NCBI GenBank assembly: GCA_018398805.1
Contig: JAGFBZ010000849.1
Span: forward strand, 1,322,501-1,386,500
Source: Hirundichthys speculiger
Lineage: Eukaryota > Chordata > Actinopteri > Beloniformes > Exocoetidae
Direction of reading: 5' to 3'
Length of the DNA: 64,000 nt
Under the pieces are notes generated by a model. The model searched no databases. It was not told where the DNA came from and was given only the letters and a program-made list of their open reading frames with translations. Below, piece after piece: positions 34,824-47,800 of this stretch (within the stretch, counting starts at the first letter, position 1; each line of letters opens with the position of its first letter). The translations under genes and the position numbers were made by a program.

Positions 34824-37116
34824 CTGGAACACACATGAACAGCAACTCATGAGAGTTCAGGCTGAAATCAGTCCTTCACTAAAACAATGTAGAGGGTTAT
34901 GTTGGACGCTGCTTCAGTTGCCAGAGACATATTAACTTTGATCCAGGAGGTCGGGTTTTGTTAGCATATGATTCAAAAAGTATGGTGGGCTTAGATCCAT
35001 CCTTAGGGATCAGATTTTAGCTTGCGAGACAGAGGCCTTTTGATTGCCAAACAAAAGTCAAAAGGACTGGAGTAATATCTTGGTTAACTTTAAATTGGGT
35101 TATTTGGCAGTCATCATAGAAAACTACTGCTGTGCAGTTGCTTTATTCATGTTCATTCAGTTGTGCTGGCTGTGTTACCTTAACTTTCTTAAAGTTGCCT
35201 TCCCTCGAAAAATTCCGTCAGTGTTAAAAACATATGACAGACAACAAGCACAGGTTTGTATGCAAGGGGTCCTTTTGGATATATATTTCTGATAAGTTTT
35301 CTTAAGTGAGTCAATGTTGCTCTCATTTATTAAAACAAACCCCCAACAATTCTAACCTCTATTCGTGGAAAATAAGCACAAAAATAATTTTGGAAGAATA
35401 TGCAATCCCAGCTATGAGCAAAAATAACACAGCATGTAATGCTGGGTCATTGTAATTACAGACAGAGTTACACTGTGTTGCAACACGTCCACACCAGACA
35501 GTGTAGGACAGAAAATGGCAGGTAATGGCTTTCAAAAACAAAAAGTGAAAGCTTTAAAAGAGACAGAGAGGGCAAAGGGAGGACCGGCCGTCTGAATCTG
35601 AAGGATTTAATAGATGACTTTGCAAAGCGGGAAGCCCAGGAAGTGCACCTATAATGTAAAGTGAACTTTTGTTTTGCCTTGACACAGACAGCTGTGCTTT
35701 CACCGCCTGTGTTTTTTATCTGTTATGGGGCTCCCACAGCAGATTTTGTCACGCATAACTGCTGGTCTGTTTTCTTAGCATGTTTTCTTAGAGTGTTTCT
35801 TTTAGGTGTCTAATGTGCAGAGCGTTTTGCTGCTGCTGGTTGTTTTGAAGCTGCATTCTTTGGCTTGCTACTGAAGTTACCTTCTGTTAGTGTGGTATTG
35901 CAGACTGGGTTGCAGACTGAGCTCTGGTATTGTAAGATTAGCCCAATACTGGTTAATATACTTTAATCGGAGTGTGGAGCATTGAGTGGCAGCTGGTAGG
36001 ACAAGAGGAATGCAGGCTGCAGACTGAAAAAGAAGCTTAACATTGTGATGTACTGTGATTTGTAAGGTCGACTTTGACTATCCTACAATGGAACCATGTG
36101 TTGACTTGTTGTGGCATTAAAGAGAAGGGCAGCCAATTGCAGTTATTGCACTCCCCATTAATTCTGCGACACTGATATATTTAGATATTTCAAAAAGCAC
36201 AAACCTGCAACCTTAGGCCTTCAAAATGAAGCGATGCAGAAGAGGCAATAACTTTGACTTCTTGAATGTCATGTGCTGAGGTGGTCAATTTTAATTTTAA
36301 AAGAATAAAACACAAAATAAAGCATTTAAAAATATATTTCTTCATGTAAAACAATAAAGTTTTTTTTTTTTAATCAAATGTAACCACTATTAGTTATTTT
36401 TGCCAATTACACACATTACACACAGTAGAAAAAAAAAATGTTTCCATTATTTCAGTGACTGATAAAGTAGTCACTCCATAGAGAGGAAATTGATTTTTAC
36501 TTAAAGGAAGTCCTTGGAAAAGGCATTGTTTTTCTTGGCAATGAAGGTATAGGAGGAAAGTAAGTGCTGCTACAGTTGAATGCCCTTCATGTGCATGACG
36601 GTATGCTGTGGCTCCATAAATAGCTAAAGCCTAAACCAGCATCATTTCAAAACAATGCAGCGCTCACTGGACTCCATCACACTTCCTTTGGCTGATATTT
36701 TGAGCATTTTTAATGATGTCCGGTGACTAGAAAAAAACTGAAGTCAGACGGAGCTATATGGTCCACAGGAAGATATTCACTTCAGGGACCCAAAGAAAGC
36801 ACCCAAACAAGCAGGCGGCCAAATCAGTAAACAGGAAAATACACAGAGGAAGGCACCTGGTTCGAATGGACAGTGTCTCCAGGGACAAGGGACACACTTC
36901 GACTAACGCTGTGTTGTTTCCTATTGACACAGAGCTTCCTTGTTTTTGGACATCCTGTGTGTGTGTGTATGTGTGAGGCAGTGAGTCTGTCATTGTGTCT
37001 GCTTGTTTGTTTAACGACATATATATTTATAAACACTTATCATTAATTGCACTTTGGAATTTGCTATTTTCTAATTACATAGGATGTTACTGTGTTTGGA
37101 AGAATGCCATTGTGTT
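34824..37116. other. Unassigned spacer
   Basis: AT-rich; an 11-base T run near 36361. No gene or element recognised. Confidence 0.5.
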
Positions 37117-37173
37117 CATGTATACGGATGCCCATCCGTATACATGTGTTGGTGTCTCATACACCAACACATG
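37117..37173. repeat. Two adjoining hairpins sharing CATG
   Basis: Hairpin 1 pairs 37117-37130 (CATGTATACGGATG) with 37133-37146 across a 2-base loop. Hairpin 2 pairs 37143-37155 (CATGTGTTGGTGT) with 37161-37173 across a 5-base loop. Both stems are perfect and overlap by the shared CATG, so only one can be fully paired at a time. Confidence 0.9.
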
Positions 37174-38012
37174 CCTCTGAACTCCAAAGAGACATGGCTT
37201 AGTTCCAGCAGCTTGATTAGATTTGGATATTTCCCACAAATCCCTAATCATGAAAAAAGCTAAGATAAATTAGAGACTACAGGTTGAAACCAGATCTAAT
37301 GAGGAATTAGTGGAAGCACATGGTGTCCGGGCTAATGAGCAAGTCCTAACTAATCAATTTTTCTGTGATGAAACTATATCAAATTACAGTGCATAATGTG
37401 AAGGATTCACTAAACAATACACACCGATCCCCTGACTTTGTAGTGTGATTAACATTGCTCAGACACTGTTCAGTGTCTTGCAGTTCATTGTTTTCTGGTG
37501 CATCAATTTACTGCTTTTTTTCACTTCCATGACTCCTGGCATTTGACCCACAGATGTCAAACTGTTTTTGGAGAATAACAGCTAACCACAAAACTCAACT
37601 CTATGCAGCATGTCTATCAACAAATGATGGGCAAGATTAATCAATGCAGAAGACCTAAATACAGTGTGTACACCCACACCCACTATATTTTCCTTTCTTT
37701 TCCTCTGAATAAACCAAATTTTCTGTGATGTCTTTTTGCATTCTTGATGGTGTTAATGGCCCAAAATCACAAGTGACAAGAAAAATACAGGAGAATCTTA
37801 AAATCTCTTCGGAAAAATGCACCATCACACACTTCTAGAGAGTTGTAATGATTTATTTAACTAAAAGGAATTGTATTTACATTATTCATTATTTTGTTGA
37901 AAAAGAAAAAGAAAAATTCCATGTTTCTTTTTCTTTTTTTTTTTAATCTTCAGATTTCTAATGTGTGCTGTTTGGTATTTTGCATGGAGGTTGCCTGTTC
38001 TCTCAGTGCCAG
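37174..38012. other. Unassigned spacer with TAAT-rich block
   Basis: About 37190-37370 has many TAAT/ATTA cores (homeodomain-like sites) in an otherwise non-repetitive stretch. This is suggestive of a regulatory block but unproven. Confidence 0.35.
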
Positions 38013-38282
38013 CTTAAGTTCTTTTTCCAGGTACCCTCCTTTAGGTTCTCCAGCTTCCTCCCACGGTCCAAAAACATACATGTTATGTTTAATTGATGAT
38101 TCTAAATTGACCATAGAGATGCATTTGATTGTGCATGTTTTTTTTTGTCTCATCTGCCTTTTGTGCAGCCCTGTGATGAACTGGTTACCTGTTCAGGGTG
38201 CACTCCACCTATCATCTGGGATACACTCCAGTAGCCCTATGACCTAGAACAGGAAGACGTGGGTATAGAAGATGGATGGATG
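38013..38282 (+). repeat. L2-like LINE tail
   Basis: Follows the common fish tail in order: 'ccagcttcctcccacggtcc', 'aaaaacatacatgttatg', 'ttgatgattctaaattgacc', 'cctgtgatgaactggttacc', 'tgttcagggtgcactcc', ending 'gaagatggatggatggg'. It is diverged by point changes. Confidence 0.85.
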
Positions 38283-38310
38283 GGTGAGTGAAAATCTGAG
38301 GTTTCCCCTT

Positions 38311-38316
<6 letters not shown>

Positions 38317-38356
<40 letters not shown>
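38317..38356. repeat. CT microsatellite
   Basis: A nearly pure CT dinucleotide run directly downstream of the LINE tail. Confidence 0.95.
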
Positions 38357-38359
<3 letters not shown>

Positions 38360-40585
38360 AGCTAGTTTTTGCTGCACGTGGCTTTATGTATGCTTCCAGG
38401 TGTTTCCACTTCAAGGAAAATGTGAAAATCTGAAGAAAATCTTTTTTTTTTCTTCTCAATTTTCTAAGTGAGAGCAGTATATCCTGAAGGAATTATAAAT
38501 GTTCAGTCAAACTTTGACCTGCTGGTGGTGTCGCAAAATTGTCTTTGTTGGTATTCTGAACCGTAAGCAAAAGGAGAGAATTAAATATAGAACCTCTAAC
38601 TATGAAAAACCAGTGCTGGTTGCTGAAACACATTATACCCAGAGCTATAGTCACAACATAAAGTATTGCACAGCTTGTGTTTTCACATTCAGGAGCTCAT
38701 AATAGGTTTGTGAGAGGATTAGTGTGGTGCCTAACTTGACCACTTGACCCTTCAGAATAAGGCTTTTGCACTACTGTGAACTTGACAGCAGCTGAAAAAA
38801 GGCATACATCTCTCAGTTGCAGGGGCTTTCGCCTTGTCTCCACAAATTCCTCTTCGCCTCTGACACTTGTAAACCACTCCACCATGGCAGGCTCTGACCC
38901 CCATTACAAAGGGACGGCTGCATGTCAACTCTGGCCAGTCAAGCTGGCCCATTATAAGCACTGGTTGGGGTTTAAGCTGCACCTTGGCAAATGGAGAAAG
39001 AGAACTAAGGCTGCTGTCACAGGGAACTTTAAGTCAATGAGCTGCTTTTCTAATGCATAATTCAGATTTATGAAAGCAGAGGAAAGGTGTGTTGTTAAAA
39101 CACCAAATTGAATTTACCCTGATACCTGCCAGTATTAAAAGAAAATTACATGGAAACCTAGAAAGAAACTTGGCAGAGGAGGCCACGTCGCATCAATGTA
39201 TTAATGAAATGCTAATGTAAGATCTTGCAACACTTTTTAAAAATGTATTTCAGAATAAAGTAAAAAAAAAAGAAACCTGTTGGAAATGTATGGTTAGCAT
39301 GGATGTAAAGCTTCAATTCGTTCCATAAACTAGAAATCTGATATGGAGTGACATATACTCTACAACAATAAATACTTGGGGTTAAATTAGACACTTTTAT
39401 TTGGCCAAACTTGTCAAAACAGTCTGCGAGAGCAATAGACTTTATGTGAAATTCAGCCTATGTAATGCTGAAGGTCTCTCTCTTGGAGGGAGAATAAAAA
39501 GTAAACCTCTCTGCGATGCGACCCTGGGGCTGCACCCTGTCATGTGCAGGACTTTTATGGGTGTCAGCAGCGACCAATGGAAAAATGACGCCGCTGCTCT
39601 CGGCACGAACAGCCTGACCTCAGTCGACATACCATCCAGTCTGTCTATTAGCTCAAACACCTTCTTCTCCCAGCTCTGATGGTAAATGCTATTTATAGCC
39701 GAGGTATTACTTAGCTTTAGCTTTCACTGTACCCTTATCTAATATTATAAACCAGCCACCATTTCCAGGCTCAGTCAAACAAATTTTAAAATAGCCTTTT
39801 ATAACTACCAATCCCTGACAGTCTGACACTGATTATTTGAGAGAAAGAGACAAGGATTGTTTTGTGCCTCATGATACATTTCATTAGTGCAACAGCAATG
39901 GTATCTGTGAATAATTAAGTGTAAAATAATGAGGAAAGTGACGCACTGTGTCTTCTGATAACACATGACAACTTCAGCAAAATGTCAAATTGAGCAAAAC
40001 CTTTTTATGTTTTGGACTAAAACTTTGTTTGCTCATATGCACGGTCCTTTCCCCTGTCTTTGTTACAAATCTTAAAGTAGCACAAACAAACAAAACATAC
40101 CTTTTTATGTTAATAAGAAGAATTTTATTTCTTTTATAAGTGTAATGGCATGCTAAGTGTAATGATTTGTGAGAAAATTTATTTAGTGTTCAGTAAATGA
40201 AGTTATTTTGAATGAGAGTCTATCAAAACCAAGGATGTTTAGATGTCGGCCCCCTGCAGCCATCAGTATTGCACTTTGTGTGTACTTCCTCATACACAGT
40301 CAGTGGTCGTCTTCTGTCAGGGAGTTTTGCAGCATCTCTTGCCATAGGTTACTTTTAAAACATTTGAAGTGTGATATACGCATTTATTTTTTTGATATTT
40401 TGAGCCTTATTGTTATTAAAGATGAGGTCTTATTATTTTGCTTCTGTTTTGTTGTTTGCATAGTCTTCCTCAAATTGCATTGCATCAAGTTTCAGGACCA
40501 CCTTATTAAATCGACATCTTTAAAATCTGAAGAAGACAGCAATATAATATCTGTGGCATAAAACGATTCCTTCTTTGTTTATCAC
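38357..40585. other. Unassigned spacer
   Basis: Open frames of 60-117 codons are present, none recognisable. A short splice-bordered minus-strand segment near 39627-39669 (WEKKVFELIDRLD) is too short to trust. No element borders seen. Confidence 0.45.
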
Positions 40586-40593
40586 GTTTTAAC

Positions 40594-41826
40594 TAGGGCT
40601 GGGCAAGTTAACGCGTTATTATCGCATTAACGCATTAATTTATTAACGCCGACATTTATTTTATCGCGTGTTTAACGCATGTTGCTCACATGCTTTTGTT
40701 TTGAAAAGTTCCTGGCTGCTGCGGAACCGGAAAAGAATTGGCAGGTAAACATGCGGCAGAGCTGAAACAGACATGGAGAGCGGTAAAAATCAGTGAACTT
40801 GACAGTTCGGGTAGCAACTCAGAAAGCAATATTAACTATTCTGTCTGAAAAAAAGAAAAACTTTCAAACCCCTTTGTTCAAGACGATCGCGTCATTCCTC
40901 CATTTATCATCAGATCTGCTCCATGTGTTCACTGTCCTGTTGTTCTCTAGCTGGTTACTTCAGTGCGGCTCCATCTAGTGGCACAGATGTGTAATGACAA
41001 AAGAAAGTCTATTCCTTGATTATAAAACAACGCCCATTTTTGAGAATATGACTTCTAGATTAAAATATCTAGAAAAAATATTGAATCATAGCCATTTCTG
41101 GGTCACGTAAACCAGACAATTAAATATTAAAAACAAATTCAGTCCTGTGGCCCGTTTTCTAAAATTGAAATATAATATAACAGGCATTTTTTTGTTTTTT
41201 TTTGTGTTAGATTAAAAAACGAAAAAACAAAAAAAAAAGTCACTTTTTAATTTTTTTTTAAACTTTTGATTGACAATTGAAAATGGAAAAAAACAAATGA
41301 TACACGGATAATTACAGATTGATAAAATTACAAAACTTTTACATGGACGTTTTCATTTTAAAGTTCTCCCAGGGGACGAATTAATAGAAACAAGGTTATT
41401 TGTAACGACTGACAAGTTGAACTCCCCGTTAAAAGTCTCTGTTACCTCAGAAATTACCTGTTTTAATGTTATGATTGTGGCCTCTAGATTGCTAGGATTT
41501 TGTTGGTAGACTTTTTTATTTTTTTTATAAAAACAGGATGACATTAATGCCCTGGCAGTGGCGATAAGCTTTATTTTATTCTACATTTTTTAAGATGGGA
41601 TTTACACTAAATATGTGTTACTGACAAGTGCTGATGTTAAAAGTGTTTGAACAACAAATGTTATGGCACTTTAGTTCATATGGCAGCAGAACATTTAAAT
41701 AAAAGTGACCTTTACACTATTTGAATTCATGATTTGATTTTGCGTATACAATGTGATTAATCGTGATTAACCTGGAAAATCATGCAATTAATCGCAATTA
41801 AAAATTTAAATCGTTGCCCAGCCCTA
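40594..41826. mobile_element. hAT-type non-autonomous element (1,233 bp)
   Basis: Termini TAGGGCTGGGCAA at both ends (inverted), with flanking GTTTTAAC (40586-40593) and GATTTAAC (41827-41834), an 8-bp duplication with one mismatch. Subterminal regions repeat TTAACGCG/ATTAATCG words. This is the widespread vertebrate 'agggctgggcaa' hAT type. No transposase is readable; the interior is very A/T-rich around 41160-41310. Confidence 0.9.
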
Positions 41827-41834
41827 GATTTAAC

Positions 41835-44800
41835 ACATAGTATGCTTAAGACATAATTTCTAAAAAGAATTTGGGATAGAAATACCTCTAAATTAAGTCC
41901 AACAGATTAAAAAAAATAACAATATTATCTACTTATGGTGACAGACTTTCGAGTTAAAGTCTTTCGAGTAGATTTCAAGTTAAGTAAATGAGGGTCATGT
42001 GCAAGACTATTATTTTGAAAGGAATTAAATCATAACAATTAGTGACAAAATGGTGAAACCAGCCGGCCAGCGAGGAGGATCTCTCTCTGGATCGATAACT
42101 TTGTTCCTGTCTGTTGATTCATTATCTCAACCTGGAGTCTCTAACAGCGAAACAAAAATAAGCAGAACGTTTTGAGTAAACAAAAGCATGGTGTTAATAA
42201 ATCTACCAGAGGCCCCTCTGAGATCCTCCAGGTCATCACCGCAACACAGCAGCGTGGTGCTCTCGGGGTTTGGGGGTCGTGGCAGAAAGGGAAGGCATGA
42301 CACACATTAGCAGCAGGGCATCTGATTTCCCGCTGAGCTGCTGAGATCCATCATGGAGAACTTCCTGATTTTATGTCTAACCTTTCGGCAATTCTGGTGA
42401 GAGCCTTCACTGTGTTACTTGCTTGTTGTGGTGGGACAGCCTGTCTACCCTGTTAAAGACTCAAATACAATAAATGATCCACAATCTGAAAAATAATGAA
42501 CTACCTCAGGCTCATGTATGTAGTAGATATGGTATAAACCTTGTTCTTAGCTTTGCAGAGCTGTCAGAGTCTTCATGAGGGAGTCTCATGAGTTCATCTG
42601 GGCTCAGTGCATAAACTGGTTCCAGATCACAGAAACAGGTGTCCGTGGAGCTGCTACTGCCATTAAAGCCTTGCAGCCTTTTAACGCTGGTGCAAACACC
42701 AGCTTTTTTCTAATACATAACTCTTGACAGATTCAAGTGCTGATAGTTCCAGATTTGATGCTCCACATTACTCCAGTGGAGAGTCTTTAAGGTTTGACTG
42801 TAATATTTCCACCGGGACAAAATAAATCTGTAACTTATGATCAGATGTACAGTAGCAGCTGTTAAAAAACTAGCTGTAATATGGTGTCTCTATTATCTGA
42901 TAATCAGTGTAACTTATGTTCAATTTGGCAGTGTTGAAGTCTGAAGTACATAATCTTTAAATGAGGCTGGCGCCTCCAATGTTTCTCTATTTGACTTGCA
43001 GAAGCAAGTCAGAATGGGATGTTTATGTTTTGTTTCTTTACTCTTGTCTATTTCTCAAATCGTCACAAAACCAGGCTTTATATTTTCAGGACATTACTTG
43101 TCACAGATGTAGACTGAATGTTTGTCTTGGCAAACCTTCTCAATGCATAGTTCTTCATTGTTTTAATAGACAACAATAAATCATTAATCATTCTTCTGTC
43201 GTCATACAAGAAATGCCTGACCTTTGCCTCCTTATTCCAGTCATAATGAGGACAACAACAACAGAGTGGAGCTTGAAGGTATATTAAGTCTACAGGTGCT
43301 CAATATCAGCAGCGAGGAGTCGTTTTTCATTAAACAATAGCCGCATTCTTGGCTGTCCTGGTGGATGTGGAGGTGATGCTCAGGTTGACATTCCTCACGG
43401 TTTCCTCAACACATGCTGCGCTACCTTCGCCGAGCGGCCCACATTATTTCCAGACTGCACATCCTCAACGTTGATGGAGCAGAGATTCCAGCAGCGTATA
43501 GGCAGCAGGTGTGAGGCCAAGGCGGACTTTCCAAGGATGTTAAGTCAATGGAAGAGTCATTAATGTCCTTCCCCTACCTCTACAAACAAAAGGCCTGGAA
43601 TGTAGGAGGATGCCTGTCGACATGCCACAGATGGAGCTGATATAGTCCTCTGAATAGGATCCTGCTCGCTGGTTGCAGGTAGGTTATACACTGGGGGCTA
43701 GCTGGGACTTTTTCAGATGGCCTTAATAAAAATATAATCTCCTAACCGCAGGAATAACACCCTGGGCAGGGCTTTAGGGATTCAACGTTTGCTCCAAACA
43801 GAAAAAAAAGATCATTCAAAGCCATCCGGTTGTGGCTGTTTGCCAATTTGTGTATGCGTTGAAGTAAAAAAAAAAAAAAAAAATCATTTAAACAAATGAC
43901 ATGGATTGGAGGAATGATGTATGTGTTTAGAAACAGGTTCAACATCAAGAGAACAGAAAAATGGTCTGAAGGAAAGGAAACATATTACCACCTACTGCGT
44001 CAGTGTTGTCTGACTAACCACATTTTAAATATCGCCATGGTGATTGCTAAAGGATGGGCTCGAGAGCTGAAATTGCACATAATTGCTTTGTCTCAGCCTG
44101 AGTGAATCCATAGAGGGCTTAAAGTGCAGGGAACAAAAAACAAAGCTTTTAAACAGCAAAAAGGAAATAAATAAATAAATCAGTTTTTACCAACACAACA
44201 CACCAGTTCTGTTCTTTAATCTTATCATTTAAACAAAATAGTCGACAGCTGCTTCCAACTCAGTTTCTTTCTTTTTTAAAACCAGTTTTACTGGTTAGAT
44301 CAAAATGAAAGAGAGGCAATAGGAATAAAGAATAAAGAGAACATTTATACCCTTTGTTTTTCTTATACAGGATAAAGTGAAATAAATTATTTAAAAAACT
44401 GGTCGCTGTTCAAAGAGCAATGAAATCTGATATTTAACCACTTGCCCTATTGATTCAGATAATGCCCGTCAATGGTGATGAGATTATTCACTCAAAAAAA
44501 AGCTGTAAGTTTGTGCATGTCTGTGAGATGCGGCAGCACATCTGTAGGACAACAGCTGTTATGTGAGTCTGGCTTGAAGAAAAACTACACCACTTCAGTC
44601 ACAAAACTTTACCTCATGCTACTGTATGTTTACATTTTCCTTGAGTGATTAAACAGTGCTGTTTGAGCTGGTGTGTGTGATTTATATTCTTTTTTTTAAC
44701 CAGTGTTTTCCTAACCTTAAACAAAATCACAAGGTACATGGTAGTCCTGCTTGACAGAGGTGTCCAATGTCTTTGTTGGAGTTCCTTTCGAGAGTACTGT

Positions 44801-47800
44801 CAAGAGACATATTCTGGATTTCATTAGAATTTTCCTTCCTATAAAGTGTTGATTTTATCTACTCATGATACTCTTTCCCTCTTCTTAAAGTCTCTCAGTC
44901 TTAAGACCCATAGAAGAGCCCTTTAGTCTATTTCTCTTCAGTAACAGTTGTATTTCCTTTGTTTCAGTTGGTTTTGCTGTTTTCTGCACAAAACAAACAT
45001 GAAAAATAATCAAACATGTTCTACATTTTCTTACATGCAGTATCATTAGATCCAATGCAACAAATTTTTTTTTCTGAAAATACCACGTCTGAAAATGGTT
45101 TTACAATATCAAACTTATGTGGGAAATGTTTTTGTTACAGAATAGTGCCATTTACTATTGATGGTGAAATCAGTATGAGACATTTGTTTAAAAGGTCTAT
45201 CAGTTTAAATATGGTGACCAGTTTAAATTATATGATTTAGAAGCCAAACATGCTATCTGTTGCATTTTGGATTCTTATCTTTAACCATAAGGACAACTTC
45301 AAGTTCTTTTGTTACTGATTGTCTTGTGGGAGCAGGAGGTTGCTGAGCAATGATAGTATAAAAAGAACTGGACAAAACCCTGTGCAACATTACCCTCAAG
45401 TTTTCTGAAGATGGGTTTTGAGGCCCACTTTTTGGAGCTCTGGTCTTATCCATGTTGGAAGAAGCTGAGTCCATCCAAATAAAGTTAATCCAAAAATAGT
45501 CAACAGGCAGAACAAGCAGCTCGACTACTGGTTGAATGTATCCACCTTAGCTCAGTTACCACAAGCTAGCTTATCTCTGTGTGGCCTAGACCAGAGACAG
45601 ATTTGTTTGACTCATGCTAATTAGCATTACCTCACCTACATTTCATCCTCGTTTTAGATGTCATGGACAAAACATGGACTGAACCCGATCAGCCACTTGC
45701 CAGATCGCTTATGCTGGTTGGTGGGTGAATGAAATTAAAATGAAAAATACTTTATTGATCCCAGAAGAGAAATTCAACAAGGGTGGGCGGGTAAAGGTCA
45801 CTTCAATGAATTTTAATTTTTCCGCACTTATGCAATGGCTTTAGAGAATGACAAAGAAGCATAAATATAGCTTCATTTGTGTTTTGGAATGTAACCTCTG
45901 TGAAGCAATCATTATGTTTTACATCTTATTAATAGAGGCTACCCAAGTACCACGAAATGGTGCCATTTCTATCCGCTAGGTGGCAGTACTGAGTTACATT
46001 TGGGGCTTTATCTTCTTCTGGTAAAAGGCAGCCCAGACAGCAAAAACTAGCTTTGTTTGTTTATTTTGGTTTTAATGTAAAAATAATGTGATTTTAAGTT
46101 CTGACCTGCTTCTTTTGAAGTACATCAAATGCAGCTTTATCCATCCGTGAAACGAGAGGAAGAGCCAAGCTGGGAAGGCTGTGTTTACAAACAGTAATCG
46201 CCAAGTGTACCTTTGACAGCAAGTATCGACCCCATGCAGGCAAAATTTATGACGCACATAAGATGAGGTACCAAAGGTAAAAAGAGAAAGCAAAGCTGTC
46301 TGGCTCATGTTCAGTCAACCACATGTTGATGATTAACTTTTTTCACCACAAGTCATGTCTGTGCTGCACATGTAAATATACAAAAAAAAAAGAACAATTA
46401 ATAACATTACTACAAAAAAAAAAAAGAAATGAAAAGAAAAGAAAAAGCACCAGCAGGTTAAAACACAACAATAAAAGTGGTAAACAAAACAGCTCTGTTT
46501 TCATGACATTGTCTTAAGAACAAGCATCAACCTTTAGACTGGTCACCATGGCCACTGGAGTGGCCCCAGCTGGCGTGTCAAGGTGTTTTAATGGGGCTTG
46601 TTGATGGATGACTCCATTACTGTACCACAGCATGCTGTGTCACCTCCAGCAGCAGCACGCAGTACCGGCACACTCCTCCCTGTCAGAGGATGTTGTCTTC
46701 TTGTTTGCACAGAGGGAAGTAAACATGATTAAAAATAACAAACAAACAAAACTTCCTGATGATAAGAGAAAGGCTTGATTACAGCATGTGGCTGGAAGAT
46801 GAGGCAAGCAATGTTGACCACAGGGATATGAGCCCAACATCCTGTCAAGATACGGCTTCGACATGACGATCCGTCTTCAGGATCCAGACCGCAGCAACAA
46901 AGCTGAAAAGAGGGCAGGCAGCTGTTCTTTCATTTGACACAATCTCCGGAGCAAAACAGCGGCGAGGAGTGAAAAAAGGAGAGTTGAATCGGCTGCGTTA
47001 AAGCCACAAGAAACTGGGCCCAGATCAAGGTGCTCCCCCATCGTCATCCTGCACGCTATCTGAACCATATTAGTCAAGCTTGAAAAGACTCCCTCTGTTC
47101 CCCGCAGCACCTCTGAAGATGGACGAGCAGCAGGAAGGCAGATGAAATGCAGGTAAAGAAGAACAAAAGGAAACGGGCAGGGAGTTACAACTTTGCTTTT
47201 TTTTTTTTTTTTGTTGAAGACAAAGGCCAAGACTTCTTTGTCAGCATGCAAAACCACATGGACTCAGTCACTAATAAATCCCATGTGTTCAGTCTGTGAG
47301 GTGTTAAATCTGAAGGGTCCTGCCCTCTGTGGCCTCGGGGCAGCACTGGGCTGTGCAGGGTGGAGGACCCGAGAGACCCGACCACACTGTCGCACAGGAT
47401 CGCATGTTGTGTTTATTCTCTCGCCTGAAATTCAAAATATGAGGCCCACACTTTTCAGTTATACACAAGATGTTGGTCTTTATAGTTTCTTGAATCTCAA
47501 AAACTGCAAATATTCAGTTTGTGAGCATGTGCTGAGATTCATGCCTGTGAAAATGCTAAAGGGCACTTGCTTTCAGATTGATATGGCTCCACAGCCGACC
47601 ATCAGGGGGTCCTCTGAAATGGGGTGATAAAAAATTTACCGCTTTACAATGAATTTTTCACAGAAAAAAGAAGTTGGACTGCACCAGATAGTCATGTCGA
47701 GTTAAGGAAGAGGATGGTTGTGGTGGAAGATTTAGATTTTGAAAATCTTATCAACAATCATACAGATTGTTTCTATCTAATATAATATTGTCTGCTCCCT

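Noticed and set aside
36853..36870. GGTTCGAATGG resembling a tRNA/SINE B box
   Set aside because: No A box at the right distance and no cloverleaf can be drawn around it.
39627..39669. Minus-strand micro-exon candidate (WEKKVFELIDRLD)
   Set aside because: 43 bases between weak sites; this is well within chance for the region scanned.
42699..42726. Hairpin followed by a T run resembling a bacterial terminator
   Set aside because: The DNA is vertebrate and no polymerase III gene precedes it.
46877..47257. 126-codon minus-strand frame in the GC-richer patch
   Set aside because: It begins at a poly-lysine reading of an A/T run and has no recognisable similarity. GC content alone can explain the absence of stops.
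47193..47627. 144-codon plus-strand frame, one of the longest in the window
   Set aside because: It starts in a poly-T tract, shows no domain, codon or splice signal that I recognise, and its length is expected by chance over 64 kb.
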